Of a stretch of DNA of 64,000 bases, positions 63,776 through 64,000 are shown one piece after another. The position numbers and the translations under genes are program-made. The stretch covers positions 14,796,621 to 14,860,620 of the forward strand of contig OY992840.1 in assembly GCA_963921425.1 (NCBI GenBank), written 5' to 3'. Source of the DNA: Dryas octopetala (taxonomy: Eukaryota > Streptophyta > Magnoliopsida > Rosales > Rosaceae). Every line of letters begins with the position of its first letter. Position 1 is the first letter of the stretch. The notes below the pieces were generated by a model, which did not search any database, was not told the DNA's origin, and saw only the letters and a list, made by a program, of their open reading frames with translations.

Positions 63776-64000
63776 AAGATATTAACAATTCTAAAGGCAA
63801 TTAATTAGTCTAATTAAGGCTCTATGGATGTTAATTAAGTAGCGCACTCGTAGTACTTGAACGTTCAAACGGCTTTTGTACCATACCGACCCAAACAAAG
63901 AGCGGCCTTCACGTCCAACCTCCACGCGAACCCACCACCCTCCATTCTCCACACGTCACACGGCAGCGTCAACGAGCTCCAACTATCCTTCGACTTCAAC
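63776..64000. other. Unique DNA at window edge, possibly start or end of a gene
   Basis: From about 63860 the base composition becomes GC-rich and coding-like. The plus strand is open from about 63861 (reading NVQTAFVPYRPKQRAAF and ending ELQLSFDFN at the edge) and the minus strand is also open. I cannot tell which is real or name a family. Confidence 0.25.

Overview
This is nuclear DNA of a flowering plant (eudicot). The genes have short exons with GT/AG introns, the intergenic DNA is A+T-rich and full of inverted-repeat transposons and microsatellites, and the families are plant-specific or plant-typical: A-type CYP71 P450s, CDKG kinase, a peroxisomal 4CL-like ligase, glyoxysomal malate synthase and DUF3537. 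A woody rosid, perhaps Rosaceae, fits the look of the P450s and the ligase, but I could not test this. All exon boundaries were read by hand from splice sites, reading phase and family conservation.

Layout. (1) 1-20,000 is a tandemly rearranged cytochrome P450 (CYP71-type) cluster, all on the minus strand. It holds two intact two-exon genes (543-2194 and 14860-16471), one clear pseudogene that has lost its heme loop (7731-9333), and at least four smaller relics. Between them lie copies of inverted-repeat transposons and a small orphan exon-like segment present five times. (2) 20,000-31,500 holds MPC1 (mitochondrial pyruvate carrier 1, plus strand) and a 12-exon WD40 ribosome-biogenesis gene of the WDR74/Nsa1 type (minus strand), plus a partial broken copy of the latter. 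(3) 32,208-40,077 holds a peroxisomal 4CL-like acyl-CoA ligase (4CLL9 type, C-terminal SKL) and a DUF3537 seven-transmembrane protein, the plant family proposed to be related to insect gustatory receptors. (4) 43,097-45,444 (minus) is a CDKG-type (CDK11/PITSLRE-like) kinase with a transposon about 0.2 kb above its putative first exon. (5) 48,797-63,775 is a tandem duplication of glyoxysomal malate synthase, unit about 4.69 kb. The first unit is split downstream of its gene by a 5,587-bp Mutator-like element with 244-bp terminal inverted repeats and a perfect 9-bp target duplication. The second unit preserves the empty site.

Functional links. 4CLL9-type ligase and malate synthase both carry peroxisomal targeting tripeptides and both belong to peroxisomal acyl metabolism; I read their closeness as probably coincidental. 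MPC1 feeds pyruvate to mitochondria. WDR74 and CDKG are housekeeping genes of ribosome assembly and transcription/splicing. The P450 cluster is the specialised-metabolism part and shows active birth and death.

Most striking points: the second malate synthase kept only about 86 bp of its original upstream DNA and now sits behind the 3' flank of its sister; all six base differences between the two first exons change amino acids while the other three exons are identical in protein; the Mutator-like element has lost its catalytic core but still carries an intact-looking GRF zinc-finger membrane protein gene; and the P450 copies differ in their core promoter (TATA and doubled CCAAT present only in the third copy). 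I found no tRNA, rRNA, CRISPR array or viral gene.
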